This document shows positions 53,270 through 62,928 of a stretch of DNA of 64,000 nt, in pieces; positions within the stretch are counted from its first letter, which is position 1, and each line of letters opens with the position of its first letter. The notes under the pieces were generated by a model, which saw nothing but the letters and a program-made list of their open reading frames with translations, was not told the origin of the DNA and ran no database searches. Where the stretch lies: NCBI RefSeq assembly GCF_900090225.1, contig NZ_FMHY01000002.1, positions 5,952,001 through 6,016,000 of the forward strand, read 5' to 3'. The stretch is from Micromonospora eburnea. GTDB lineage: Bacteria; Actinomycetota; Actinomycetes; Mycobacteriales; Micromonosporaceae. Made by a program: the position numbers and the translations under genes.

Positions 53270-56200
53270 TCAGGCCGCCGCCGACGTCCGCACCAGGGTA
53301 CGGATCTGCCGCAGCAGCACCGACAGCGCGGAGAGATCGGCCCGGGACTCGTCGAACTCACCCATCGCCCGGTGCGCCCGGTGGATCGAGGTGGCGTTCG
53401 CCTGCTCCCACTCCTGCACCCGGTCGACCGGCGACACGCTGTCCGGGGTGGAGCCGAGGACCTCCGCGGTGAGCGCGGCCAGCGCGGCGTACAGGTCGTA
53501 ACGCAGCGCCATCCGGGCCAGCGTCTGCCAACGGTCCTCCCGCGGCAGCAGGGAGATCTTCGACAGCAGGGCGTCCACCCGGAACCGGTCGGAGAGGACG
53601 AAGTAGACCGCGGCCACCTCGCTCACGTCCCGGCCGGTCGACTGGGCGGTCTCCACCACGTCGAGCAGGCCGAAGCTGTACATCAGGCGGGTCGCCTGCT
53701 CGGCCAGCTCGCGGGGCAGCCCCTTCTCGGTCAGCGAGTCGATGTGGGCGACGATCGCCTCCCGCTCGCTGCCGAAGAAGAGGTTCTCCAGGTCGGGCAG
53801 GAGCTGCGCCACCCCATCCCGCAGCCGGGCGATCTCGCCCGGCACGTCGATCGGCGAGCGCCGGTTCGTCACCAGCCAGCGCACCGCGCGGTCGAGCAGC
53901 CGGCGGGTGTCCAGGTAGACGCTCGTCTGCAGTTCCGGCGAGACCTTGTTGTCCAGCGCCTCGATCGCCTGCCAGACGTCGCGCAACCCGAACACCTCGC
54001 GCACCACCACGTACGCCCGCAGCACGTCCGCCGCCGACGCCGCCGTCTCCTCGACGGTGCGGAAGACGAACGAGATGCCACCCCGGTTGATCGCCTCGTT
54101 GACCAGCACGGTGGTGACGATGTCCCGGCGCAGCCGGTGGCGGCCCATCCGGTCGGCGAACCGCTCCCGCAGCGGAGTGGGGAAGTAGTTGACCAGGATC
54201 TCGGTCGTCCACTCCTCGTCGGCCAGCCCCTCGCCGACGACCTCGCGCTCCAGCACCATCTTCACGTACGCCAGCAGCACCGCGAACTCCGGCGCGGTCA
54301 GCCCGGTCTCGGTGCGGACCGCGAGCTCCTCGTCCGGCGGGAGCGCCTCCAGCGCCCGGTTGATCTGCCCGGCCCGCTCCAACTCGCTGATCATCCGACG
54401 GTGCACCGGCAACAACGAGGCGGCCTGTGCCTGGGCGTTGATGAGCGCGCGGGCCTGCTCGTAGTTGCTCCGCAGCACCAGCTGGGCGACCTCGTCGGTC
54501 ATCTGGGCCAGCAGCTCGTCGCGCTCGGGCCGATCCAGCTCGCCGTCGGCGACCGCCGTGTTGAGCAGAATCTTGATGTTCACCTCGTGGTCGGAGCAGT
54601 CCACCCCGGCCGCGTTGTCGATGAAGTCGGTGAAGATCCGCCCGCCGTTCTGCGCGTACTCGATCCGGCCGTGCTGGGTCCAGCCCAGGTTGCCGCCCTC
54701 GCCGGCGACCCGGCACCGCAGGCTCTTGCCATCGACCCGGATGGCGTCGTTGGACTTGTCCCCGACCTCGGCGTTGCTCTGCGTCGACGCCTTCACGTAG
54801 GTGCCGATGCCGCCGTTCCAGAACAGGTCCACCGGCGCGGTGAGGATCGCCTTCATCAGCTCCTGCGGCGAGATCTGCTCCACGTCGTCGTCGAGGCCGA
54901 GCCGCGCCCGCACCTGCGGGCTGACCGGAACCGACTTGGCGGTACGCGAGTACACCCCGCCGCCCTCGGAGATCAGCTCCGGGTTGTAGTCCTCCCAGGA
55001 CGACCGGGGCAGGTCGAACAGCCGCTTGCGCTCCTGCCAGGAGGCGGCCGCGTCCGGGTCCGGGTCCAGGAAGATGTGCCGGTGGTCGAACGCGGCCACC
55101 AGCCGGATGTGCTGGGACAGCAGCATCCCGTTGCCGAACACGTCGCCGGACATGTCACCGACGCCGACCACCGTGAAGTCCTGGGTCTGGGTGTCGTGCC
55201 CCAGCTCCCGGAAGTGCCGCTTCACCGACTCCCAGGCGCCCCGGGCGGTGATGCCCATCTTCTTGTGGTCGTAGCCGGCCGAACCGCCGGAGGCGAACGC
55301 GTCGCCCAGCCAGAAGTCGTGCCCGGCCGAGATCTCGTTGGCGATGTCGGAGAACGTCGCGGTGCCCTTGTCCGCCGCCACCACCATGTACGGGTCGTCG
55401 CCGTCGTGCCGGACCACGTCCTCCGGCGGCACGATCTCCCCGCTGGCGATGTTGTCGGTGACGTCCAGCAACGCCCCGACGAACTCCTTGTAGCAGGCCA
55501 CCGCCTCGTCCCGGTCGCCCGGCTTCTGCTTGAGCACGAAGCCGCCCTTGGCGCCTACCGGCACGATCACGGCGTTCTTCACCATCTGCGCCTTGACCAG
55601 GCCGAGCACCTCGGTGCGGAAGTCCTCCCGCCGGTCCGACCAGCGCAGGCCGCCCCGGGCCACCGGCCCGAACCGCAGGTGCACGCCCTCGAACCGGGGC
55701 GAGTAGACGAAGATCTCGAACTTGGGCCGCGGCGCCGGCAGGTCCGGGATCGCCTGCGGATCCAGCTTGAACGCCACGTACGACTTGGGCCGCCCGCCGA
55801 CCGGCTTCTGGTAGAAGCTGGTCCGCAGGGTGGCCTGCATCAACGTCAGGTACGACCGCAGGATGCGGTCCTGGTCGAGGCTCGCCACCTCGTCCAGCGC
55901 CTCGCCGATCGCGGTGACCAGCTCACCGCTGCGCTGCCGCCGCTCGTCCATCGTGGTCTCGCCCGGGGCGAACCGGGCCTCGAAGAGCTCCACCAACAGC
56001 GAGGCGATCTTCGGGTACGCGATGAACGTCTGCTCCATGTACTCCTGGGAGAAGACGGTGCCCGCCTGCCGCAGGTACTTCGCGTACGCCCGAAGCACCA
56101 CCACCTGCCGCCAGGTGAGGCCGGCCCGGAGGACCAACTCGTTGAAGCCGTCCACCTCGGCCTCGCCCCGCCAGGCGGCGGCGAAGGCGTTCTCCGCGTG

Positions 56201-58327
56201 CGGGCGGACCTCGGCCAGATCCTGGTGCGCCTCCGGCAACCGCAGGCCGAAGTCGTACAGGAAGACCCGGCCGTCGACCCGGTCCACCTCGTACGGGTGC
56301 TCGTCGACGACCCGGACGCCGAGCGAGTGCAGCACCGGCAGCACGGCGGAGAGCATCATCGGCTCGCCGTACCGGTAGACCTTGAACCGGACGTCCATGG
56401 CCTCGCCGACTTCGGTCCGTTCCTCGACGCGCGGCGGCACCTGCTTGCGGAACAGGTGCATCTCCAGCTGGCCGGGCTCCTCCAGCAGCTCCAGCTTGGC
56501 CAGGTCCTTCATCGCCTCGTACGGCGTGTGCCCGTCCTTGTAACCCTCCGGGAACGCGTCGGCGTACCGGGCGAACAGGTGCTTGGCCTGCTCGTCGCCG
56601 AGCTTGCGCTCCAGCACCAGGCGGTAGTCGTCGTCCCAGAGCCGGGTCGCGTCGGCCAGTTCCTCGGCGAGCAGATCGGCGTCGATGTCCCCGGGCGGGT
56701 TGCCCGGGTCGGTCCGGACGGTGAAGTGCACCCGGGCGAGCATCGACTCGGTGACCCGGGTGGTGTAGTCGACCCCGACGCCGTTCAGCTCACGCAGCAG
56801 GATGTCCTGCATGCGCAGCCGGTTCTGGGTGGTGAACCGGTCCCGCGGCAGATAGATCAGGCACGAGATGAACCGCCCGTACCCGTCGCGGCGCAGGAAC
56901 ACCCGCAGCTGCCGGCGGCCGGCCATCCGCAGCACGCCGACCGCCGCGTGGTAGAGGTCGTCGGTCTTGATCTGGAACAGCTCGTCGCGCGGGTAGGTCT
57001 CCAGGATCTGCAACAGGTCCTTGCCGGAGTGGCTGCGCAGGCTCAGCCCGGAGCGGTCCAGCACCTCGGCGACCTTGCGGCGGACCACCGGCAGCTCCTG
57101 CACGCTGGTCCGGTACGCCGCCGTGGAGAACAGGCCCAGGAAGCGCCGCTCCCCGACCACCTCGCCGGCCTCGTTGAAGATCTTGAAGCCGATGTAGTCG
57201 AGGTAGGCCGAACGGTGCACGGTCGCCCGCGAGTTCGCCTTGGTGATGATCAGCAGGCGCTTCTCCAGCACCTTCTCGTGCGCCTCGGGCGTCATCGACG
57301 ACAGCGACCGGGCCTCCGGCGAATCCGAGCGCAGGATGCCCAGCCCGGTGCCGAGGACGGCCTCAAGGGCTTGACCGCCGTCCGCACCGTCGGTGTCGAC
57401 CAGCCGGTACTCGCGGTAGCCGAGGAAGGTGAAGTGGTCGTGCGCCAGCCAGCGCAGCAGCTCCACCGAGTCGGTGATGTCCTTCTCCGGCACCGGCGGG
57501 CGGCTCTCGGAGGTCCGCGCGGCGGCCAGCTCGTCGGCGAGGGCCAGGGCCCGCTGGCGCATCTTCGGCCAGTCCTCGACCGCCTCGCGGACGTCGGTGA
57601 GCACCCGCTGCAGCTCCTTGCGCAGCCGCTCCCGCTCGGCCGGGTCGCGCACCGGGTCGATCTCGATGTGCATCCAGCTCTCGACCAGGTCGCCGGCGAT
57701 CGCGTCGTCCGGCTCCACGTCGGCGGAGACCTCGGTCAGCCGGCCCAACGGCTCCCGCCGGACCACCACCAGCGGGTGCACCAGCAGGTGCACGTCCAGG
57801 TGGTACGTGTTGAGCAGCGCGGTCACCGAGTCGACCAGGAACGGCATGTCGTCGGTCACGATCTCGATGACCGTGTGGTGCTGCTGCGCGTCCGGCTCGT
57901 GGATGCGCAGCTTCAGCTCACCCGGTACGCGCTGCTGCGCCAGCTCCCGGTGCGCCCGGGCGGCGTCGAGCATCTCCTCGGCGGTGAAGCCGATCAGCTC
58001 CTCGTCCGGCGCGAAGCGCCAGAAACGGTCGACCAGGGTCGCCGCGTCGTGGTCGTGCCCGGCCAGCGCGACGGCCTGGGCCACCAGGCGCTCCGCGTTG
58101 GGTACCGGCTCGTCCAGCTCGGTGCCCTCCGACTCGTCGGCCAGCGCCTGCGCCGGCAGGCCCAGCTCGTGAAGGGTGTCGATGCTAGAACCGGTCATCC
58201 CGGTCACTCCTGTGTCAAGACGACCGAAACCGTCCCCGTCGGTCGCCGTGTCGAAGCTGTCGTCTTCCCGGCCGGTGTCAACCTGCCGGAGGTCGGGTCC
58301 CGGTTTTGTCGCCGGACGCCGGTCCAT
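53270..58327 (-). CDS. gdh: NAD-specific glutamate dehydrogenase, 180-kDa class
   Basis: Large cytoplasmic enzyme converting glutamate to 2-oxoglutarate and ammonia with NAD, 1685 residues, as expected for the L_180 class. ATG 58327 has GAGGGGAG eight bases upstream; GTG 58336 is too close to that site. The N-terminal third holds ACT-like regulatory segments (HHTVIEIVTDDMPFLVDSV). The catalytic core near 880-930 includes GPVARGGLRWSDRREDFRTE and KNAVIVPVGAKGGF, then VGDMSGDVFGNGML and VDLFWNGGIGTYVK further on. The C-terminal helical domain is typical of the class. It is a monocistronic-looking gene, divergent from the PBP gene. Direction in vivo is usually glutamate breakdown. Confidence 0.96.
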   Translation of the reverse strand: MDRRPATKPGPDLRQVDTGREDDSFDTATDGDGFGRLDTGVTGMTGSSIDTLHELGLPAQALADESEGTELDEPVPNAERLVAQAVALAGHDHDAATLVDRFWRFAPDEELIGFTAEEMLDAARAHRELAQQRVPGELKLRIHEPDAQQHHTVIEIVTDDMPFLVDSVTALLNTYHLDVHLLVHPLVVVRREPLGRLTEVSADVEPDDAIAGDLVESWMHIEIDPVRDPAERERLRKELQRVLTDVREAVEDWPKMRQRALALADELAAARTSESRPPVPEKDITDSVELLRWLAHDHFTFLGYREYRLVDTDGADGGQALEAVLGTGLGILRSDSPEARSLSSMTPEAHEKVLEKRLLIITKANSRATVHRSAYLDYIGFKIFNEAGEVVGERRFLGLFSTAAYRTSVQELPVVRRKVAEVLDRSGLSLRSHSGKDLLQILETYPRDELFQIKTDDLYHAAVGVLRMAGRRQLRVFLRRDGYGRFISCLIYLPRDRFTTQNRLRMQDILLRELNGVGVDYTTRVTESMLARVHFTVRTDPGNPPGDIDADLLAEELADATRLWDDDYRLVLERKLGDEQAKHLFARYADAFPEGYKDGHTPYEAMKDLAKLELLEEPGQLEMHLFRKQVPPRVEERTEVGEAMDVRFKVYRYGEPMMLSAVLPVLHSLGVRVVDEHPYEVDRVDGRVFLYDFGLRLPEAHQDLAEVRPHAENAFAAAWRGEAEVDGFNELVLRAGLTWRQVVVLRAYAKYLRQAGTVFSQEYMEQTFIAYPKIASLLVELFEARFAPGETTMDERRQRSGELVTAIGEALDEVASLDQDRILRSYLTLMQATLRTSFYQKPVGGRPKSYVAFKLDPQAIPDLPAPRPKFEIFVYSPRFEGVHLRFGPVARGGLRWSDRREDFRTEVLGLVKAQMVKNAVIVPVGAKGGFVLKQKPGDRDEAVACYKEFVGALLDVTDNIASGEIVPPEDVVRHDGDDPYMVVAADKGTATFSDIANEISAGHDFWLGDAFASGGSAGYDHKKMGITARGAWESVKRHFRELGHDTQTQDFTVVGVGDMSGDVFGNGMLLSQHIRLVAAFDHRHIFLDPDPDAAASWQERKRLFDLPRSSWEDYNPELISEGGGVYSRTAKSVPVSPQVRARLGLDDDVEQISPQELMKAILTAPVDLFWNGGIGTYVKASTQSNAEVGDKSNDAIRVDGKSLRCRVAGEGGNLGWTQHGRIEYAQNGGRIFTDFIDNAAGVDCSDHEVNIKILLNTAVADGELDRPERDELLAQMTDEVAQLVLRSNYEQARALINAQAQAASLLPVHRRMISELERAGQINRALEALPPDEELAVRTETGLTAPEFAVLLAYVKMVLEREVVGEGLADEEWTTEILVNYFPTPLRERFADRMGRHRLRRDIVTTVLVNEAINRGGISFVFRTVEETAASAADVLRAYVVVREVFGLRDVWQAIEALDNKVSPELQTSVYLDTRRLLDRAVRWLVTNRRSPIDVPGEIARLRDGVAQLLPDLENLFFGSEREAIVAHIDSLTEKGLPRELAEQATRLMYSFGLLDVVETAQSTGRDVSEVAAVYFVLSDRFRVDALLSKISLLPREDRWQTLARMALRYDLYAALAALTAEVLGSTPDSVSPVDRVQEWEQANATSIHRAHRAMGEFDESRADLSALSVLLRQIRTLVRTSAAA

Positions 58328-58625
58328 CGGTGCCACTCCCCTCGACCCACCGCATTGTGGGTCACTCTGCCGCCCAGCCTAGGCCCTGCCGCTCTGACCG
58401 TTCGTCGGCGGACCACTGGCCGGACGTCCGGTTCGGGACTCTGTCCTTTCACCCGTTGCGGGTCCGTGGTCGGCCGGTCGCGGAGTACCCCGGCTCGCGA
58501 TGTTCATCACACCGCCGGAGGTGCCATTCCGCTACGTCGGAGCGGCAGCGGCGCGGAGGCGGGGCGGAGGAAACACGCCCGGCGTACTAGCGTGCAGGGC
58601 AGCTTCACACCGGAAGGACTGCTTC
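58328..58625. promoter_or_regulatory. Divergent region, glutamate dehydrogenase / PBP
   Basis: About 298 bases with promoters for both divergent genes. The PBP-side frame stays open to 58500 but that part has shadow-like composition and no ribosome binding site. No operator or riboswitch was recognised. Confidence 0.45.
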
Positions 58626-60593
58626 ATGCCCGTGTCGCACCCCGTTCGCCGCCGCCGCTTCCCCCGCCGCCCGGTCCTCGCGGCCCTGGCCGCCGCCGCG
58701 CTGACGGCCGCCGGGCTGACCGGGTGCTCCGGCGAGGACGGGCCGGAGCGCAGCGTGGACGCGTTCCTGAAGGGCTGGCACTCCGGCAACCTCCAGTCGG
58801 TGGGCTTCATCGACCCGGCCGGCACCCGCCTCCCCGCCGACGAGGTGGCGAAGGAGATCAAGGCGCTCTCCGGCGAGCTGGCCGCCACCCCGCCGGAGCT
58901 GAAGCGGACCGGCAACGCAGAGATCACCGCCGACGTCGCCACCGCGCGGGTCCAGGTGACCTGGTCCCTGCCGGGCCAGACCCGCTGGGCCTACGAGAGC
59001 CCGGTACGCCTCAAGCGCGGCGACGACGACCAGTGGCAGGTGATCTGGGAGCCCGCCATCGTCCAGGAGAAGCTGGAGAAGGGTGACCGGCTCGCGTTGC
59101 GCCGCGACACCGCGCCCCGGGCCGGGCTGCTGGACGGCGCGGGCAACCCGATCGTCGCGCCCCGGCCGGTGGTCCGGGTGGGCGTGCAGCCCAGCGAGGC
59201 CGGCGACGTGAAGGCGCTGGTACGCCAGCTCGACACCGCCTTCAAGGCGATCCGTCCCGCGCTCGTCCCGCCGGTCGACCTCACCGATCTGCCCAAGCGC
59301 CTCGCCGAGGCCGACCCTGGCGCGTTCGTCGAGGTGGTGACGCTGCGCGACGAGGCGTACCGGCAGATCAAGCCCCGGATCTACGACCTGCCCGGCACCA
59401 AGTTCCAGGCCGACAAGCTCGACCTGGCGCCCACCCGGGAGTTCGCCCGGGCCCTGCTCGGCTCGGTGGACCAGGCCCAGGCCGACGACATCCAGGCCCA
59501 CCCCGACAAGTACGTCGCCGGTGACATGGTCGGCCACGGCGGCCTCCAGGGCCGGTACGACGACCGGCTGCGCGGCGTCCCCGGGCTGACCGTGGTCACC
59601 GAACGCCCCGGTCCCGACGGCACCAGAACCCCCACCGGCACCGAGGTGTTCCGCAGCGAGCCCAAGCCCGGCCAGCCGCTGCGGACCACCCTCGACGTGG
59701 CCACCCAGAACGCCGCCGACGCGGCGCTGCGCGGAGAGTCCCGGCGCTCCGCCCTCGTGGCCGTACGGATCAGCGACGGCGCGGTGCTGGCCGCCGCCAA
59801 CGGCCCCGGCCCGGCCGGCGAGAACCTCGCCTTCACCGCCCAGGTCCCGCCCGGCTCGACCTTCAAGATGGTCAGCTCGCTCGCCCTGCTGGACGGGGGC
59901 GCGGTGACCCCGCAGGCGACCGTGCCCTGCCCGAAGACGTTCGTGGTGGACGGCCGCCCGTTCAAGAACTCCGACAACTTCGAGCTGGGGTCGGTCCCGT
60001 TCACCACCGACTTCGCGAAGTCGTGCAACACCGCCTTCGCCTCGCTCGCCCCGAAGCTCGGCCCGGACGGGCTGGCGCAGGCCGGGCGCAGCCTCGGCCT
60101 GGAGGGCGAGTGGGATCTCGGCGCGGACGTCTTCACCGGCAAGGTGTCCGCCAACGGCTCCGCCACCGAGCAGGCCGCCGCCGCGATCGGGCAGGGCACC
60201 ACGGTGGTCAGTCCGCTGGCCATGGCCGGTGCCACCGCCGCCGTCGCCCGGGGCCACTGGGAGCAGCCGAAGCTCGTGCTCGACCCGGCCCCGCAGCGGC
60301 CCGCAGCGGCCGGTCCGGCCCTCAAGGCCGAGTCCGTGGCGGCGCTGAAGACGATGATGCGCGCGGTGGTCACCAGCGGCTCGGGCAGCGCGTTGAAGGA
60401 CGTCCCCGGCAAGCCGGTGCACGGCAAGACCGGCACCGCCGAGTACGACAACAACCCGGAGCACACCCACGCCTGGTTCGTCGGCTGGCAGGGCGACATC
60501 GCGTTCGCCGTCTTCGTCGAGCAGGGCGGCTCCAGCACGGCCAGTGCCGTCCCGATCAGCGAGCGTTTCCTGCGCGCCCTCGCCGCCCGCTGA
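58626..60593 (+). CDS. Penicillin-binding transpeptidase lipoprotein (NTF2-like/MecA_N plus transpeptidase)
   Basis: Cell-wall cross-linking enzyme outside the membrane, 655 residues from ATG 58626. A basic N-terminus and hydrophobic core end in the lipobox LTGC, so it is a probable lipoprotein. An NTF2-like MecA_N domain (about 38-150) is followed by a PBP dimerisation region and the transpeptidase domain. The active sites are SxxK as STFK with Ser near 412, SxN as SCN near 465, and KTGT as KTGTAE near 600. This layout matches class B PBPs of the PbpA/PBP2a type. Beta-lactam affinity cannot be judged from sequence. No shape or division gene is adjacent. Confidence 0.93.
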   Translation: MPVSHPVRRRRFPRRPVLAALAAAALTAAGLTGCSGEDGPERSVDAFLKGWHSGNLQSVGFIDPAGTRLPADEVAKEIKALSGELAATPPELKRTGNAEITADVATARVQVTWSLPGQTRWAYESPVRLKRGDDDQWQVIWEPAIVQEKLEKGDRLALRRDTAPRAGLLDGAGNPIVAPRPVVRVGVQPSEAGDVKALVRQLDTAFKAIRPALVPPVDLTDLPKRLAEADPGAFVEVVTLRDEAYRQIKPRIYDLPGTKFQADKLDLAPTREFARALLGSVDQAQADDIQAHPDKYVAGDMVGHGGLQGRYDDRLRGVPGLTVVTERPGPDGTRTPTGTEVFRSEPKPGQPLRTTLDVATQNAADAALRGESRRSALVAVRISDGAVLAAANGPGPAGENLAFTAQVPPGSTFKMVSSLALLDGGAVTPQATVPCPKTFVVDGRPFKNSDNFELGSVPFTTDFAKSCNTAFASLAPKLGPDGLAQAGRSLGLEGEWDLGADVFTGKVSANGSATEQAAAAIGQGTTVVSPLAMAGATAAVARGHWEQPKLVLDPAPQRPAAAGPALKAESVAALKTMMRAVVTSGSGSALKDVPGKPVHGKTGTAEYDNNPEHTHAWFVGWQGDIAFAVFVEQGGSSTASAVPISERFLRALAAR

Positions 60594-60628
60594 CCCCCGA
60601 GCCCGCCCCCGCCCGCCCACCGGCCCCG

Positions 60629-60697
60629 GGATCACGCTCGATCGCGGAGGTGGTGCCCTCGACCCCGCCCGGAGGCCACTACCTCCCGGATCGTGCG
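60629..60697. terminator. Hairpin between convergent PBP and arginase genes
   Basis: GGAGGTGGTG near 60645 pairs with CCACTACCTCC near 60677 with one mismatch. Flanking GATCACGCTCGATC resembles the start of the 25982-26058 element. It probably terminates both convergent genes. Confidence 0.6.
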
Positions 60698-60700
60698 GGT

Positions 60701-61816
60701 TCAGCCGGCGATCGGGCCCCCGGTGATCGGGGTGGAGGGCTCGTCCTCGGCGGCTGCGGGGTCGGTCGGTGCCGGGCCGATGGGCTCCACGGCGACCGCG
60801 GGGGCCGGGCTGTCCGCCGGGGGTGGCAGCAGCGGACGATCGACGGCGCGTCCGCCACGCCGGGGCGCCGGGGCGGCGGGCAGCAGCCGGGGCGGCAGCG
60901 CGCTCGGCGCCGAGACCGGGGCCAGACCGGACACCACCGTGTTGACGATCTCGCTGGCGTACGTCCCGTCCGGGTCGTAGTCGGGGTCGAAGACGGTCAG
61001 CTCGACGCCGAGACAGTGCGGGGTGTCCACCAGACCGGCGAGCAGGATCTCCAGCTCGGCGAAGGCGATCCCGCCCGGGTCGGGCGCATCCACGGCCGGC
61101 ATCACCGCCGGGTCGAGCACGTCCACGTCGATGTGCACCCAGTAGCCGGCGCAGTCCGCCAACTGCTCGTGGGCCCACTGGGCGGTCCGGGCCGCGCCCT
61201 CGGCCCGCAGCGCCGGCACCGGCCGGGTGGTGATCCCGGCGGCCTGGAGGTCGAGACGGTACTCGTCCTGCGCCCGGATGCCGAGCACCACCACGTCGAT
61301 GTCCCGGAAGTACGGGCGGCGCCCCTCGATGGCGGCCAGGTCGGCCTGCCCCCGACCGGTGACCAGGGCCAGGTCCTCGCCCGCCGCCGCGCCCACGTAG
61401 GAGGCGTTGCCGGGGTGCCGGAAGTCGGAGTGCCCGTCGACGAAGACCAGCCCGATCCGGCCGCCGACCGCCTCACCGAGCCGGTGCATCGCCAGCGCCG
61501 AGCCGAGCAGCACCGAGCAGTCCCCGCCCAGCACCAGGGGGAACTCACCCCGATCGATGATCGCGCCGATCCGGTCGGCCAGCGCCACCGAGTACGCGGA
61601 GATCTCCGGGGCGTGGCAGACCCCGTCGCCGGGCCGCCAGTCGCCGGGGTCGTACCGGGGCGGGGTGAGGCAGCCGGCGTCGCGGGCCCGTAACCGGGCG
61701 AGCAGGTCGTGGTCGCGCAGCGCGCCGGGTGCCTTGCCGCAGCCCGGGACGGAGGTGACGGTCGGCGGGCGCAGCCCGAGGTTTGTCGGCGCGTCGAGGA
61801 CGGCGATCCGGCGCAT
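60701..61816 (-). CDS. Arginase/agmatinase-family protein with a Cys at a metal site
   Basis: Ureohydrolase-fold enzyme, 371 residues from ATG 61816 (GGGAG six bases upstream; the adjacent ATG 61819 is closer). Metal motifs in order: GGDCS, DGHSD and HIDVDVLDP. In classical arginases the first is GGDHS, so one His ligand is Cys here. The other Asp and His ligands are present. The last 70 or so residues are a Pro/Ala-rich disordered tail beyond the fold. The substrate (arginine, agmatine, formiminoglutamate or other guanidine) cannot be assigned, and no arginine or polyamine gene is adjacent. It follows the thioredoxin-TPR gene on the same strand, with a hairpin between. Confidence 0.85.
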   Translation of the reverse strand: MRRIAVLDAPTNLGLRPPTVTSVPGCGKAPGALRDHDLLARLRARDAGCLTPPRYDPGDWRPGDGVCHAPEISAYSVALADRIGAIIDRGEFPLVLGGDCSVLLGSALAMHRLGEAVGGRIGLVFVDGHSDFRHPGNASYVGAAAGEDLALVTGRGQADLAAIEGRRPYFRDIDVVVLGIRAQDEYRLDLQAAGITTRPVPALRAEGAARTAQWAHEQLADCAGYWVHIDVDVLDPAVMPAVDAPDPGGIAFAELEILLAGLVDTPHCLGVELTVFDPDYDPDGTYASEIVNTVVSGLAPVSAPSALPPRLLPAAPAPRRGGRAVDRPLLPPPADSPAPAVAVEPIGPAPTDPAAAEDEPSTPITGGPIAG

Positions 61817-61842
61817 CATGGGCTCCCGTCCTCGGCGGTCGG

Positions 61843-61868
61843 GCGGGCCGGCCGGTACGCCGGCCCGC
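61843..61868 (-). terminator. Stem-loop after the thioredoxin-TPR gene
   Basis: GCGGGCCGGC (61843-61852) pairs with GCCGGCCCGC (61859-61868). It lies just past the thioredoxin-TPR stop and ahead of the arginase-family gene on the same strand. Confidence 0.65.
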
Positions 61869-61885
61869 GCTGGCGTGCTACGAAC

Positions 61886-62791
61886 TCAGAACAGCGCGCT
61901 GGCCAGGGCCCGTCGGGCCGAGGCCACGGCCGGGTCCTCCGGGCCGGCGATGGTGAAGAGGCCGACCAGGTGCTGGCGTACCTTCTCCCGGTCGTCGCCG
62001 GCGGCCCGGCGGACCAGGCCGACGAGACGCTGGTAGGCCTGCTCGGCCAGGCCGCTGAGCACCTCGACGTCGGCGGCCAGCAGCTGCGCGTCGACATCGT
62101 CGGGTGCGGCCGCCGCGGCGGCGAGCGCCGCCTGCGGGTCGACGCCGGCCACCCGGCGGGCCAGCCCGACCTGGGCGAGGCCCGCCTCCGCCACCGCGTC
62201 GGTCGGCGAATCCGCGAGGATCTTCCGGTACGCCCGCTCGGCCGCGTCCAGGTCACCGCTCATCAGGGCGTCGTCCGCCGCGTCGAGACGGGGGTCCTCC
62301 GGCGCGGCGACGCTGACCCCGCCGGCCTTCAGGACGGCCTGGATCCACTGGCGCAGCTGGGCCTCCGGCACCACGCCGGAGAAGGCGTCGATCGGCTGCC
62401 CGCCGACGATCGCGTAGACCATCGGGATGCCCTGCACCCGGAACATCTGGGCGATCCGCGGGTTGGCGTCCACGTCCACCTTGGCCAGCACCCACGCGCC
62501 GCCGCCCTCCACCGCCAGCCGTTCCAGCACCGGCGAGAGCTGCTTGCAGGGCTCGCACCACTCGGCCCAGAAGTCCACGATCACCGGGGTGGTCAGCGAG
62601 CGTTCGAGGACCTCGGACTGGAAGGTCGCCTCGGTCACGTCGATGACGCTGACCCCGCCGACGGCACCGCCGGGAGCGCCGGCGGGGGGCCCGGCCTTGA
62701 CCGGGGCAGGGGTGGTTGCGGCGCTACGCAGTGCGCTGAGGTCGACCGCGCCGCGGGTGAAGATCGACGAGGTGATCCGTGGGTCGCTCAT
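61886..62791 (-). CDS. Thioredoxin-TPR protein (YbbN/CnoX-like)
   Basis: Cytoplasmic thioredoxin-fold protein with tetratricopeptide repeats, 301 residues. After about 50 linker residues the thioredoxin domain runs to about 160, with active-site WAEWCEPCKQL (CEPC in place of CGPC) and the cis-Pro loop QGIPMVYAIVGGQPI. TPR-like helices follow (DALMSGDLDAAERAYRKILA, DPQAALAAAAAAPDDVDAQL). Relatives act as chaperone-linked holdases or redox partners; activity here is inferred. ATG 62791 has no Shine-Dalgarno sequence; GACTAGACAACC directly upstream suggests a leaderless or near-leaderless mRNA. Confidence 0.92.
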   Translation of the reverse strand: MSDPRITSSIFTRGAVDLSALRSAATTPAPVKAGPPAGAPGGAVGGVSVIDVTEATFQSEVLERSLTTPVIVDFWAEWCEPCKQLSPVLERLAVEGGGAWVLAKVDVDANPRIAQMFRVQGIPMVYAIVGGQPIDAFSGVVPEAQLRQWIQAVLKAGGVSVAAPEDPRLDAADDALMSGDLDAAERAYRKILADSPTDAVAEAGLAQVGLARRVAGVDPQAALAAAAAAPDDVDAQLLAADVEVLSGLAEQAYQRLVGLVRRAAGDDREKVRQHLVGLFTIAGPEDPAVASARRALASALF

Positions 62792-62874
62792 GGTTGTCTA
62801 GTCTCGCACGTGTCCCGCGGAACTCAGATCAACCGCGACGGCGACAGTTGCAACTCTCACCCCTGGTCGGACGC

Positions 62875-62923
62875 AAGGAGGGGCCCCTTCTTAACGCCTC
62901 GCGTAGGGAAGGGGCCCCTCCTT
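62875..62923. repeat. Second TAAGGAGGGGCCCC-type palindromic element
   Basis: AAGGAGGGGCCCCTTC (62875-62890) is perfectly inverted at 62908-62923, with a CTTAACGCCTCGCG-containing loop. The arms share AAGGAGGGGCCCC with the 6041-6173 element, and TTAACGCC follows the arm in both. It lies five bases past the mutase stop (minus strand), so it likely terminates that transcript, and 84 bases upstream of the thioredoxin-TPR start. Confidence 0.85.
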
Positions 62924-62928
62924 AACAC

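Noticed and set aside
53201..59086. 1961-codon plus-strand open frame opposite glutamate dehydrogenase
   Set aside because: Complement of a well-recognised gene; low-complexity His/Arg/Val/Gly composition and no ribosome binding site.
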